Below the pieces are notes generated by a model that was not told the DNA's origin, did no database searches, and was given only the letters and a program-made list of their open reading frames with translations. The position numbers and the translations under genes were made by a program. A stretch of DNA of 64,000 nt from Bacillota bacterium (GTDB lineage Bacteria > Bacillota > Clostridia > Acetivibrionales > DTU013), in contig JAEYON010000068.1 of the NCBI GenBank assembly GCA_023411645.1, positions 73,043 through 137,042 of the forward strand, in the 5' to 3' direction. Positions 1-9,153 of this stretch are shown one piece after another; the first letter of the stretch is position 1, and each line of letters opens with the position of its first letter.

Positions 1-3000
1 AGACATTGGATGAGAATGGGCAGAAAACTGACTGCGGCGGACGGAGGGAAAGGGCTTGTGTCCTGGACTGGTACAATGTTTGAATATCTGATGCCGCTTC
101 TGATTATGCGCAACTATGAAAACACCCTATTTGATGAAACTTATTCGTTCGCTGTAAGAGTGCAAAAAAAATATGGCAAGCAGCATGGCATACCATGGGG
201 AATATCTGAATCCGGTTATAGCGCGCTTGATTTCAACCTAAACTATCAGTATAAGGCGTTTGGCGTACCGGAGCTGGGGCTGAAGCGGGGGCTGGCAAAT
301 GATATGGTGACTGCGCCTTATGCATCAATGCTGGCATTAAATGTGAGCGGCATATCGGCTGTGGAGAATCTCAAGCAACTGGCTGATCTGGGAGCAGATG
401 GACTGTGGGGATATTATGAGGCAATCGACTTTACACCATCCAGACTTGATAAGGATGCCAGCTACTACATTGTTAAAAGTTATATGGCTCACCATCAGGG
501 GATGAGTCTGGCAGCCATGAACAATTTCTTTAATTCGAATATATTGCAGGAACGCTTTCATTCTGACCCTGTAATTAATTCAGCGGAGCTGCTGCTTCAA
601 GAAAAAATACCGGAAAAAGTGCTTTATACCAGAGAATTCAGCAAGGACAGCTTTGTACGTTTAAAAAAGAGCGATCAGACAGAGGGAATGGTAGTGCGGA
701 CATTTGGTCTACCCGGCACTCTTCCGCCTAACGTAAACATTCTATCCAATGGAGTCTATAATGTGATGGTAACCGACGGCGGTTCAGGATACAGTAAAAA
801 CTCAAATATGGACGTTACAAGGTGGGAAGCTGATTATTTTACAAAGAACGGATTCTATATTTTTATTAAGAACGTCAATTCCAATGTAGGGTGGTCTGCC
901 ACGCTGGATCCGCTGGATGTTGAACCGGAAAAGTACAGAGTAGTTTTTTCTCCTGACAAAGCAGAATATGTGCGTAGGGATGGAAACCTGGAAACCCATT
1001 TGGAAGTCACGGTTTCCGCTGAGGATAATGCTGAAGTGAGGATGGTATCGGTAACAAACCATAGCAACCATATCAGGATTGTGGAATTTACCAGTTATCT
1101 TGAAGCGGTGCTGGCTCCCGGACATGAAGATGCGGCTCATCCGGCCTTCAGTAAATTGTTTGTTAAAACAGAGTTTGTCCCACAGCAGTCTTGCCTGCTT
1201 GCAGTACGAAAGCAAAGAACAGAAGAGAAGAAACCGCTATGGCTTATGCATACAATGGTTGTGGATTCGGGATCCGTCATAGGAGATCTCCAATATGAAA
1301 CGGATCGGATGAAATTTATAGGTCGCAACCGTAATATATCCAACCCTAAAGCACTGGAGCCGGACCAGCCTCTGAGCAACAGTGAAGGCTCTGTTCTCGA
1401 CCCGGTTATGAGCTTGCGAAGACGTGTTGAGATTGCCCCGGGACATACAGTCAAGGTTGTATATACTGTTGCTGTTGCGCATACAAGACAGCAGGCGCTT
1501 GAGCTTGCCGAGAAATATAACGATTACAGGACCTCCAGGAGGGTTTTTGAGCTGTCCTGGACAAGAAGCCAGGTAGAAAACAGATACCTTGGGCTTGAGA
1601 ATAAACAGATTGAGTTCTATCTGGAGCTAATCCCATTCATACTTTATGACAGCCCGCTAAGAAGGGAACACGCTGGATATATCGCAAACAATACCGGTGC
1701 TCAGCAGGAGCTTTGGCCCTTTGGTATTTCGGGGGACATTCCGGTTATTCTTGTTGAGGTCAATGAAATGGAAGACATGGAGATGGTTGAATGGGCAATA
1801 AAAGGCCATGAATTTTGGAAGATGAAAGGTCTGATGATAGATCTTGTTCTGGTGGTGAATAAGAAAGAAGGCTATTCACAGCCGCTGAATGATCAGATCA
1901 GAAATATCATTGCCGCAAGTCATGCAAGAGAAAGCATCAATCATTACGGGGGCGTGTTTATCAGAAATACCGCCGAGATGGATCAGGCGCAGGTGACATT
2001 GCTCTATACGGTGGCCAAAATAGTCATAAAGGACAGCATCGAAGCATTGAAAGGCCGTGTGAAGGAACTGCGCATTTTATTAGATCGGACTCCTCCGGCG
2101 GTTGTCAGCAGCAAACCGGAAAAAGTGCAGCCTATTTTTGTGCATCAGCCCGCTAATGAAAGAAAACTATTGTTTTTTAACGGCATCGGCGGATTTTCCG
2201 CAGATGGAAAGGAATATGTGATCAGGCTGCCCGGAGGTTCGCACACACCTGCGCCATGGTCGAATATCATTTCAAATAAAAAATTCGGTTTCCTGGTTAC
2301 GGAAAGCGGAGGCGGCTATACATGGGCGGAGAACAGCCGGGAATTCAAACTGACGCCATGGTCCAACGATCCTGTAACAGACTGGCAAGGTGAGGTTTTC
2401 TATATGTGCGATACCCATCAGAAGTGCCATTGGACACTGACTCCATCGCCGGCTGGCGATAATGAGCTTTATACGATAAGGCACGGTCATGGTTACAGTA
2501 TTTTTGAACACAACAGCCATGGACTCAGTCAGTCTCTGACCATGTTTGCGGCGCTGGATTCACCGGTCAAGATCTGCCTTGTTACGATTACTAATATTAC
2601 CGGAAGAAAAAGGGATCTGACCATCACCTATTATACCAGACCGGTGTTAGGTGTTGATGAAAACCAAACGTCACCATATATCGTCACGTGGCGGGATGAA
2701 AGAGGGGTCCTTTTTGCTGAAAATAAATACAACAATGAGTTCAGAGGACGGGTTGCGTTTTTGTCTACGAATATAAAAGATTCTTCTGTGACCGGCGACC
2801 GGATTTCATTTATCGGCCAATCAGGAGACCTCTCCGAGCCGATGGCCCTGACAGGTGAAACCCTCGGGGGAGTGACTGGAGCGGGGATCGATCCTTGTGC
2901 TGCCATCATGGGAAACATAAAACTGGAGCCGGAGGAGGAAGTCAGTGTTGTCTTCCTGCTCGGAAGCGGAGAAAATGCAAAACATGCAGCAGAGCTTGCC

Positions 3001-4641
3001 GCCCGGTTCAGTGATATACAGACGGCCTCTGATGAGCTGGATAGGGTAAGAGAATACTGGAGGAGAATACTGGAGGCCATACAGGTGCATACGCCGGATG
3101 ATTCTTTTGATGTAATGATAAACGGATGGTTTATGTATCAGACAATCGCATGCAGGATTTGGGCGAGATCAGGTTATTATCAGGCAGGGGGCGCATATGG
3201 CTTCAGGGATCAGCTTCAGGACAGTATGTCGCTGCTGAATACATGGCCTTTGATGGCCAGGGATCAAATTTTGCTGCATGCTTCAAGGCAGTTTGAAGAA
3301 GGGGATGTACAGCACTGGTGGCATATGGAGGGGGGTAAGGGAATCCGTACAAGGTATTCGGATGATTTACTCTGGCTTGCTTATGTTACTGCAGAGTACA
3401 TTGAGAAGACCGCAGACACATCCATCCTGTATGAACAGGTGCCTTTTCTGAAGGGCAGCATTCTGGTTGAAGGAAATGATGAGAAATATGAGCAGCCCCA
3501 AATCTCGGATAAAGTTGCCCGTGTATATGAGCACTGCACTCTAGCAATTGACAGATCTCTGGCCACAGGACCTCATGGGTTGCCACTCATAGGCAGTGGC
3601 GACTGGAATGACGGAATGAATACGGTCGGCAATAAAGGTATGGGGGAAAGTGTCTGGCTTGGTTGGTTTCTGATCTCCATACTAAAAAAGTTCATTCCTG
3701 TCTGCCGGCTTATGGAGGATTTTGATAGAGCTCAGGCATACCGTGAAGCAACTGACCGACTTCAGGAAAACATGGAAAGGAACGCCTGGGATGGAAGCTG
3801 GTATAGAAGGGCTTACTTTGATGATGGCACACCGCTGGGTTCAGTTCATAATTCAGAATGTATGATTGATTCTATTTCCCAGTCCTGGTCTGTTATATCA
3901 GGGGCAGCAAAGCCGCACCGGATGGAGGAGGCAATGGATGCAGTCCAAAAGTATCTGGTAGACAGCAATGAGGGGATCATCAAATTGCTGACACCGCCCT
4001 TTGACAAAGGGGACCTGCATCCCGGATATATTAAGGGATATGTACCCGGCGTCAGGGAAAACGGCGGTCAATACACCCATGCGGCCACATGGGCAGTTAT
4101 GGCTTTTGCGCTGCTCGGTAAGGGAGATAAGGCAAGCGAGTTGTTCCATATGTTGAATCCGGTAAATCATACCAGAACAGAACTTGAATATTCCAGATAT
4201 AAAACGGAGCCTTATGTCATAGCGGCTGATGTCTATTCGGTACTTCCTCATACAGGCCGCGGCGGATGGACTTGGTATACAGGAGCGGCAGGGTGGCTTT
4301 ATAAGGTAGGCCTGGAAAACATCGCCGGATTCAGGAAAAAAGGAGACAGATTGCATATCAATCCATGCATACCAAAGAATTGGGACGGATTTGAGATCGA
4401 TTACCGTATGGAGCAGGCTGTCTACCACATTCAAATAAAAAACCCCGACAGCTTGAACTGCGGAGTTTCATATATTGCCGTAGATGGTAAGCCGTGTCTG
4501 GGCGGTTTTATTATCCTTGAACGGAGTGGATTCCACAGGGTCGAAGTTATCATGGGCACACCGCCTGTATCTGATCAAGATGCCGAATCCAATCCGGAGT
4601 CCGAGACATATGTGACAGGATCAAGCATTGGAAATTCATAG
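1..4641 (+). CDS. cyclic beta-1,2-glucan synthase-like protein, 5' truncated by window
   Basis: C-terminal 1546 residues of a very large NdvB/Cgs-type protein. The reading frame is open to base 1 and the first codons (R-H-W) continue a conserved segment, so the ATG at 10 is internal. Residues 1-200 look like the glycoamylase-like domain (PYASMLAL, AHHQGMSL). The rest is a GH94-type glycoside phosphorylase module with its carbohydrate-binding domains. The GH94 catalytic aspartate motif DWNDGMN lies near residue 1201, and AAGWLY near 1435. In the family the glycosyltransferase and cyclisation parts sit further upstream, outside this window. Such proteins make or trim beta-glucans at the membrane. 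The product here is inferred from the family; a stand-alone phosphorylase-type role is possible. The 3' end overlaps the convergent gene by 67 bases. Confidence 0.85.
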   Translation, partial: RHWMRMGRKLTAADGGKGLVSWTGTMFEYLMPLLIMRNYENTLFDETYSFAVRVQKKYGKQHGIPWGISESGYSALDFNLNYQYKAFGVPELGLKRGLANDMVTAPYASMLALNVSGISAVENLKQLADLGADGLWGYYEAIDFTPSRLDKDASYYIVKSYMAHHQGMSLAAMNNFFNSNILQERFHSDPVINSAELLLQEKIPEKVLYTREFSKDSFVRLKKSDQTEGMVVRTFGLPGTLPPNVNILSNGVYNVMVTDGGSGYSKNSNMDVTRWEADYFTKNGFYIFIKNVNSNVGWSATLDPLDVEPEKYRVVFSPDKAEYVRRDGNLETHLEVTVSAEDNAEVRMVSVTNHSNHIRIVEFTSYLEAVLAPGHEDAAHPAFSKLFVKTEFVPQQSCLLAVRKQRTEEKKPLWLMHTMVVDSGSVIGDLQYETDRMKFIGRNRNISNPKALEPDQPLSNSEGSVLDPVMSLRRRVEIAPGHTVKVVYTVAVAHTRQQALELAEKYNDYRTSRRVFELSWTRSQVENRYLGLENKQIEFYLELIPFILYDSPLRREHAGYIANNTGAQQELWPFGISGDIPVILVEVNEMEDMEMVEWAIKGHEFWKMKGLMIDLVLVVNKKEGYSQPLNDQIRNIIAASHARESINHYGGVFIRNTAEMDQAQVTLLYTVAKIVIKDSIEALKGRVKELRILLDRTPPAVVSSKPEKVQPIFVHQPANERKLLFFNGIGGFSADGKEYVIRLPGGSHTPAPWSNIISNKKFGFLVTESGGGYTWAENSREFKLTPWSNDPVTDWQGEVFYMCDTHQKCHWTLTPSPAGDNELYTIRHGHGYSIFEHNSHGLSQSLTMFAALDSPVKICLVTITNITGRKRDLTITYYTRPVLGVDENQTSPYIVTWRDERGVLFAENKYNNEFRGRVAFLSTNIKDSSVTGDRISFIGQSGDLSEPMALTGETLGGVTGAGIDPCAAIMGNIKLEPEEEVSVVFLLGSGENAKHAAELAARFSDIQTASDELDRVREYWRRILEAIQVHTPDDSFDVMINGWFMYQTIACRIWARSGYYQAGGAYGFRDQLQDSMSLLNTWPLMARDQILLHASRQFEEGDVQHWWHMEGGKGIRTRYSDDLLWLAYVTAEYIEKTADTSILYEQVPFLKGSILVEGNDEKYEQPQISDKVARVYEHCTLAIDRSLATGPHGLPLIGSGDWNDGMNTVGNKGMGESVWLGWFLISILKKFIPVCRLMEDFDRAQAYREATDRLQENMERNAWDGSWYRRAYFDDGTPLGSVHNSECMIDSISQSWSVISGAAKPHRMEEAMDAVQKYLVDSNEGIIKLLTPPFDKGDLHPGYIKGYVPGVRENGGQYTHAATWAVMAFALLGKGDKASELFHMLNPVNHTRTELEYSRYKTEPYVIAADVYSVLPHTGRGGWTWYTGAAGWLYKVGLENIAGFRKKGDRLHINPCIPKNWDGFEIDYRMEQAVYHIQIKNPDSLNCGVSYIAVDGKPCLGGFIILERSGFHRVEVIMGTPPVSDQDAESNPESETYVTGSSIGNS

Positions 4642-5252
4642 TTTTCCTGCCCCAACTCAGCTAACAGATTTATTGTGTTATGAAAGTCGGAGATCAGATC
4701 CAACCCATTTGCCTCCAGGATATGCTGAAGCTGGCCGTTTTCTCTATACATCCACCTTGTATATCTGGAACGCTCCAGAATGTAATCCTTAATCACATTC
4801 TGGAAATCGGCCTGTCTTAGAATCTCTTCACATATAAAGAAGTTACAGACCGTAGTGCGGAATCGCACCGGTAATTTACAACCGGAGCCTGGGCTAACAA
4901 ACGGACAGGTCCTGAAAAATATGGTATGATCTCTTATGCTGCCGGTTTCTAAAAGCTTTCCGGATGATATGTATTTTTCGTATGCTTCCTTATCAAAAGG
5001 CCCTTTGGCATAGATATTGTATCTATTCACAATAGTGCCGGGATTTGACAATATAATTTCGAGTGTCTTATGCCCACTATCCAGTATTGCCATTCTTTGA
5101 ATATCTACCAGTGTAAACTCGGGAAAATAATGACAGCAGCCTCTGTTTTTAATACTGCATAAGCTTTTTCCCATCAGACTGTTACAGCTGGAACAATCTG
5201 TACAGCCAATCTGCGGAATACCGTGATCAAAAAAAATATAAATATTTCCCAT
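4575..5252 (-). CDS. Cys-rich protein of unknown function
   Basis: 225 residues, start ATG behind an AGGGGGCG site. I do not recognise the family. The N-terminal 45 residues hold C-T-D-C-S-S-C, then C31 and a Cys pair near 39-40. A second group (FRTCPF, GSGCKLP, TTVCNFF, ICEE) sits near residues 115-142. The spacing suggests bound metal or an Fe-S cluster, as in YkgJ-like proteins, but this is inference. There is no signal peptide or membrane segment. It is transcribed toward the glucan synthase gene and overlaps its 3' end. A good promoter (TTGCTG-17-TATAAT) and three direct repeats lie just upstream. Confidence 0.75.
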   Translation of the reverse strand: MGNIYIFFDHGIPQIGCTDCSSCNSLMGKSLCSIKNRGCCHYFPEFTLVDIQRMAILDSGHKTLEIILSNPGTIVNRYNIYAKGPFDKEAYEKYISSGKLLETGSIRDHTIFFRTCPFVSPGSGCKLPVRFRTTVCNFFICEEILRQADFQNVIKDYILERSRYTRWMYRENGQLQHILEANGLDLISDFHNTINLLAELGQENYEFPMLDPVTYVSDSGLDSAS

Positions 5253-5284
5253 AAATCGCCCCCTGATAAATTTTTTACTTCTAC

Positions 5285-5313
5285 ATTATAGTTTCGGTGA
5301 GGTCTCTCAGCAA
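5285..5313 (-). promoter_or_regulatory. SigA-type promoter for the Cys-rich protein gene
   Basis: On the minus strand TTGCTG (5308-5313) and TATAAT (5285-5290) are separated by 17 bases, about 33 bases before the ATG at 5252. The direct repeats at 5312-5368 abut the -35 element on its upstream side. Confidence 0.6.
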
Positions 5314-5368
5314 TACCTTTTTTAATTTAAAATACCTTTTTTAATATAAAATACCTTTTTTTAAACGC
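5312..5368. repeat. three tandem 19-bp direct repeats
   Basis: Units at 5312-5330, 5331-5349 and 5350-5368 share the core AATACCTTTTTTWAA. They lie between the divergently transcribed Cys-rich protein gene and the Spo0E-like gene, directly behind the -35 of the former. They may be binding sites for a regulator. The rest of the 322-base gap holds a short inverted repeat (AATTGT-TAT-ACAATT, 5412-5426) and nothing else I can name. Confidence 0.7.
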
Positions 5369-5574
5369 GAAAGAATGCTGTAAATGGGAAATTATGTTGT
5401 AAACGTAACAAAATTGTTATACAATTGTCATTACAATAGTCAAATATTTTCTGTAGACGGTATTTTGTTCCAGGCTTATCCCGTTTTTTAAGACAAGGTA
5501 GTACGGCTTTAGCATTACTTCCGTATATAAGGTATGCTGGCCGCCGGTTTTTTTACTGCGGGAGGTGAGTATCC

Positions 5575-5760
5575 TTGAAGAGAACGATGAGTAGGTGTTA
5601 TGAAAATTGCATCAATAAACTGCGTAATGAACTTCACAATCTGATCGATTCAGAAAAAATTACCAGTAAAATTGTACAAAAGAGAAGTCGGGAGCTTGAC
5701 CATTTGATTTTCTTGTATTACCAGCAGTGTAGAAAAGATCAGGAATTAAAGGAGCCGTAA
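5575..5760 (+). CDS. Spo0E-like aspartyl-phosphate phosphatase
   Basis: 61 residues, start TTG eight bases after a GGGAGGTGA site. The C-terminal half carries the Spo0E signature SRELDHLIFLYY (about residues 43-54). This matches the family's SxELDxLIxxYY, in which the Ser-Gln/Arg-Glu-Leu-Asp segment contacts the response regulator. Proteins of this size and motif dephosphorylate Spo0A~P and delay sporulation. The gene is alone in its transcription unit, and its 3' end overlaps the convergent S-component gene by 22 bases. Family assignment is firm; the exact partner is inferred. Confidence 0.85.
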   Translation: MKRTMSRCYENCINKLRNELHNLIDSEKITSKIVQKRSRELDHLIFLYYQQCRKDQELKEP

Positions 5761-6539
5761 AAGAGAATTCCTAAAAATGGCAGCACAATAATTGCAGTGG
5801 CTGGATGACCGCTACCTGCCGTTGATATATGTTGGCCAAAGATTGTCTGGCCTGCAATGATGTAACCGGTTATCAGACCCAAAACCAGGCCGCCGACCGC
5901 TCCCGCTGTGATCATGAGCGGGTGGCGATGGTCGCAGGAAGGTTCGCTGATATCGTCGGGATACATAATGTCTGTCCAAAGCAATTTTTTCCTTTTTACG
6001 AGTGAATAGCACAGTGGGAGAAGGATAGGCCCCAAGACCAGTGTGATTACTACGTTATTGAGCGTAATAATTATGGCCAGAGCTGAGAAGCTTGCCATAT
6101 TCAGAATATCAAGTCCCCATGCGATTGTTACCGAGCAGGCGATACTTGCAATAAAGCTGATTATGCCGAATTGTGCCAGCTTCCATGGAGTATTGATATT
6201 AGGTGTTTTGTCCTCGCCATATCTTGGCTTGATATGATTCCACAGTTTATATGGGATATAGGCATACATAAAATTTCCGATAAAACCGAAAAAAGAACCG
6301 GCCGACAGCGTGCCGAAACAATCTCCGCCAAGATTCCCGAGTGCGGAGCCCCAGGCACCCGCTGGCCCGAATAGCAGCCCGAATATAACCGGCAAAAGCG
6401 ATGCCGGCCTTATTTCTGTAATACCCGGAATAACAGGTATCGATTTGGTAGGAAGTAAAAGCAGCATGTATATACCCGCACATAATACGGTTAATGCAAC
6501 CATGTTTCCGTACTTCCACATCCTTACGATTTCCTTCAC
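5739..6539 (-). CDS. ECF transporter S-component-like membrane protein
   Basis: 266 residues from a GTG at 6539 placed six bases after GAGAGGTG; a GTG three codons earlier lies inside that site and is less likely. About six hydrophobic segments. An early membrane loop contains the sequence GITEIRPASLLPVIFG followed by LFGPAGAWGSALGNLGGD, a pattern typical of substrate-binding S components of energy-coupling factor transporters. No EcfA or EcfT genes lie nearby, so it would use a shared energising module. The vitamin or base it binds cannot be read from the sequence. Confidence 0.6.
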   Translation of the reverse strand: MKEIVRMWKYGNMVALTVLCAGIYMLLLLPTKSIPVIPGITEIRPASLLPVIFGLLFGPAGAWGSALGNLGGDCFGTLSAGSFFGFIGNFMYAYIPYKLWNHIKPRYGEDKTPNINTPWKLAQFGIISFIASIACSVTIAWGLDILNMASFSALAIIITLNNVVITLVLGPILLPLCYSLVKRKKLLWTDIMYPDDISEPSCDHRHPLMITAGAVGGLVLGLITGYIIAGQTIFGQHISTAGSGHPATAIIVLPFLGILFYGSFNS

Positions 6540-6886
6540 AAAATGCACCTCTCGGTAATTGCAGCAATTGGTAATCCCGCAATTATTGTACCATTTTCCA
6601 GTTCAAAATGTCTATATTGCGGCTGATAATGTTTATTGTAACCTATCTCAGAACGGTTGCAGTTTTTGCATCAAACTTCAGAATAGGCTTGCTGTAGTGG
6701 ATAATTATTTTATGTTCAGTGCTCAAAATTTCAGGTATGATAGTGCTTTTTCAACAAAAAAGCTGTGATTTACGCAGAAAAGTGGCCTATAACTATAAAA
6801 ACACACCATAATACTTGCAAAAATGAGCAAGGTATGAAAACTGCTAGTACTACTTACAAAACATACTAAACATATCAAAATTGGTG

Positions 6887-6915
6887 TTGACAATTTATTT
6901 TCACCGGAATATAAT
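6887..6915 (+). promoter_or_regulatory. consensus SigA promoter of mccBA
   Basis: TTGACA (6887-6892), a 17-base spacer and TATAAT (6910-6915) form a perfect consensus promoter. Transcription should start near 6922, leaving a leader under 70 bases with no room for an S-box riboswitch. The rest of the 430-base gap (6540-6969) has no gene I can support. An imperfect inverted repeat (ATACTTGC / GCAAGGTAT, about 6812-6836) upstream of the -35 could be an operator. Confidence 0.85.
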
Positions 6916-6969
6916 ACCGACATAACATATATATTTACTATATTATTCTTAGGGGAATCACGATGCTTT

Positions 6970-8145
6970 TTGAAAGAGGTGTTAGCTATAGGGAATTATG
7001 GGAAAATTGAAACTGCACTTATTCATGACGGTATTTATGGGGACAAACAAACAGGTGCTGTAAATACCCCCATCTATCAGACTTCAACATATGAGCAGGA
7101 AGAACTCGGCAAACATAAAGGATGGGAATATTCCCGTACGGGCAACCCAACGAGAGCTGCACTGGAAGCGCTGATAGCCGCTCTGGAGGGTGGTGCCGCC
7201 GGGTATGCTTTTGCGTCCGGTATGGCAGCTACCACCGCCGTGCTCAGTCTCTTCCAAAGCGGAGACAAAATTGTTATCTCCAGCAATGTATACGGCGGCA
7301 CATTCCGCGTACTTGACAAGGTTTTCAAGCACTTCGGTATAAATTATATCATTGTGGACACAACGGATCTGCCCGTACTTGAGCAGGCGCTGACACCGGA
7401 TGTGAAGGCAATCCTGATTGAAAGCCCGGCCAATCCGCTGCTGACTATCACCGACATCGCAGCGGTTGCCGGACTCTCCAGGCAAAAGGGTATTCTTCTG
7501 ATTGTTGACAATACTTTTATGACGCCTTACCTTCAGCGGCCGCTGGAGCTAGGAGCGGACATTGTCCTGCATTCCGCTACTAAATACTTGGGCGGACACA
7601 GTGATTTGATTGCAGGTTTAGTTGCAGTTAAATCGAAAGAGCTGGCCGAGAAGCTGCATTTTATCCAGAACGCCACCGGCGGTATTTTACAGCCATTTGA
7701 CTCGTTCCTTCTTATCCGCAGCATAAAAACATTGGGTGTTCGGATGGATCGCCATGTGGAAAACGCGGAGCGGATCGCTCAAATTTTAAAATCGCATGAG
7801 GCGGTCAAAACGGTGTATTATCCGGGACTCCCAGATACACAGGGGTATGAAATCAATAAAAAGCAAGCCCAAAATGGCGGTGCGATGATTTCTTTTGAGT
7901 TGGAAGATACTTATGATTACCGGAAATTTTTTAAAAGGCTGAAGCTTATTGCACTGGCGGAATCATTGGGCGGTGTTGAGTCCCTCGCATGTCACCCGGC
8001 AAGTATGACTCACGCTTCCATTCCAAAGGAAATACGTGAGAAGGTGGGTATCACAGATGGACTTATTCGTTTATCAGTCGGGCTTGAACATTATGAAGAC
8101 CTTGCATCAGACCTGAAGCAGGCAATTGAGGGGGCACGAATGTGA
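6970..8145 (+). CDS. mccB: Cys/Met metabolism PLP enzyme, cystathionine gamma-lyase/synthase type
   Basis: 391 residues of the trans-sulfuration fold-type I family. The PLP lysine sits in SATKYLGGHSD (about residue 203), with the phosphate-binding YSRTGNPT and ASGMAA motifs near residues 56-80 and SLGGVESL near 332. Length and motifs fit cystathionine gamma-lyase, gamma-synthase or methionine gamma-lyase rather than the longer MetY. Adjacency to mccA favours MccB (cystathionine or homocysteine gamma-lyase) as in Bacillus; specificity is inferred. The start is uncertain. TTG 6970 has only a distant AGGGGAA site, GTG 6979 lies inside AAAGAGGTG, and the codon ideally spaced from that site is ATA at 6988. 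A 15-residue ORF in another frame (6963-7010) overlaps the start. The 3' end overlaps mccA by 4 bases (GTGA). Confidence 0.85.
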   Translation: MKEVLAIGNYGKIETALIHDGIYGDKQTGAVNTPIYQTSTYEQEELGKHKGWEYSRTGNPTRAALEALIAALEGGAAGYAFASGMAATTAVLSLFQSGDKIVISSNVYGGTFRVLDKVFKHFGINYIIVDTTDLPVLEQALTPDVKAILIESPANPLLTITDIAAVAGLSRQKGILLIVDNTFMTPYLQRPLELGADIVLHSATKYLGGHSDLIAGLVAVKSKELAEKLHFIQNATGGILQPFDSFLLIRSIKTLGVRMDRHVENAERIAQILKSHEAVKTVYYPGLPDTQGYEINKKQAQNGGAMISFELEDTYDYRKFFKRLKLIALAESLGGVESLACHPASMTHASIPKEIREKVGITDGLIRLSVGLEHYEDLASDLKQAIEGARM

Positions 8146-9050
8146 TTTACGAAGACATGCAGCAATTGATTGGAAATACACCCCTTGTCCGGTTATCGCA
8201 CTCCGGCTTTCCTGAAACGCTGCGTATATACGCCAAGCTGGAGCTATATAATCCTTCCGGCAGTGTCAAGGACAGAATCGGCAAATACATGATTGAAGAT
8301 GCCGAGCGCCGGGGAATCCTGAAGCCAGGATCCACCATCGTGGAAGCAACCGCCGGAAATACCGGGTTGGGCATCGCTTTTGCCGCACTAAATAGAGGCT
8401 ACCGTCTGATATTTGTGGTTCCAACAAAGTTCTCACAGGAAAAGCAAACCTTACTCCGGGCTTTGGGTGGAGAAATAATTAACACACCTTTGGAAGACGG
8501 AATGATGGGCGCAGCGCAAAAAGCCGAACAAATCCGTATCGACATTCCGGGAGCGGTTACATTAGGACAGTTTAAAAACCAAAGCAACCCGCAGGCGCAT
8601 TATGAAACCACAGGCCCTGAAATCTGGAGTGAAATGAAAGGACAGATTGATTTTGTGGTAGCTGGGGCAGGCAGCGGTGGCACCTATACCGGTATATTGC
8701 GTTACTTGAAAGAACAAAACCCAGATATCAGAGGTGTTTTGGCTGATCCCATCGGTTCCACCATGGGTGGCGGTGAACACGCAAACTATGACATTGAAGG
8801 CATCGGTAACGATTTTATTGCCGAGACGATGGATATGTCACTTGTGGACGATGTAATCAAGATCAGCGATGCCGAAGCAATGGATGAAGTAAAGCAACTG
8901 GCCCTAAAAGAAGGAATCATTGCCGGATCTTCCTCAGGTGCGGCGTTGGCGGCGGTCAAACATCTGGCGCAAAAGGTTTCCGCAGGCAATATTGCTACTA
9001 TTTTCCCCGACCGGGGAGACCGGTATTTTAGTAAAAACATATTTGGATAA
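8142..9050 (+). CDS. mccA: O-acetylserine-dependent cystathionine beta-synthase / cysteine synthase type PLP enzyme
   Basis: 302 residues, start GTG overlapping the mccB stop, with a GAGGGGG site ahead. A fold-type II PLP enzyme: PSGSVKDR (about residues 36-43) holds the PLP lysine, AGNTG binds substrate near residue 70, GAGSGGTYTG binds the phosphate near residue 177, and GIIAGSSSGAA is near residue 260. The overall pattern matches Bacillus MccA (YrhA), which joins O-acetylserine with homocysteine to form cystathionine. A plain cysteine synthase using sulfide or another thiol is the alternative. With mccB it forms a two-gene unit upstream of the nitrogenase-like operon, able to move reduced sulfur or homocysteine into cysteine. 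Confidence 0.87.
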   Translation: MIYEDMQQLIGNTPLVRLSHSGFPETLRIYAKLELYNPSGSVKDRIGKYMIEDAERRGILKPGSTIVEATAGNTGLGIAFAALNRGYRLIFVVPTKFSQEKQTLLRALGGEIINTPLEDGMMGAAQKAEQIRIDIPGAVTLGQFKNQSNPQAHYETTGPEIWSEMKGQIDFVVAGAGSGGTYTGILRYLKEQNPDIRGVLADPIGSTMGGGEHANYDIEGIGNDFIAETMDMSLVDDVIKISDAEAMDEVKQLALKEGIIAGSSSGAALAAVKHLAQKVSAGNIATIFPDRGDRYFSKNIFG

Positions 9051-9077
9051 AAAATCAAATTATTACCTTAAAAAACC

Positions 9078-9106
9078 TTGACTAGAAAAAGATGATATGC
9101 TATACT
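9078..9106 (+). promoter_or_regulatory. promoter of the nitrogenase-like operon
   Basis: TTGACT (9078-9083), a 17-base spacer and TATACT (9101-9106), with TG at 9098-9099 giving an extended -10. Transcription should start near 9113, about 40 bases before the leader-peptide ATG. No terminator separates mccA from this promoter, so some transcripts may read through from mccBA. Confidence 0.8.
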
Positions 9107-9153
9107 AAAGCATAGTAAATCTATATGTTTAATCAGAAATAGGAGAGTCAACT

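Noticed and set aside
802..4434. Several long antisense ORFs under the glucan synthase gene
   Set aside because: They mirror the coding frame of a strongly recognised gene and show no start sites or motifs.
5311..5368. CRISPR-like array
   Set aside because: Three 19-bp A/T-rich units without unique spacers are contiguous repeats, not a CRISPR array.
6559..6768. A small plus-strand ORF in the gap before mccB
   Set aside because: No recognisable site for translation, low-complexity Cys/Asn-rich product and overlap with the likely promoter area of the S-component gene.
6916..6969. S-box or T-box upstream of mccB
   Set aside because: The leader after the consensus promoter is under 70 bases and lacks the conserved elements of either.
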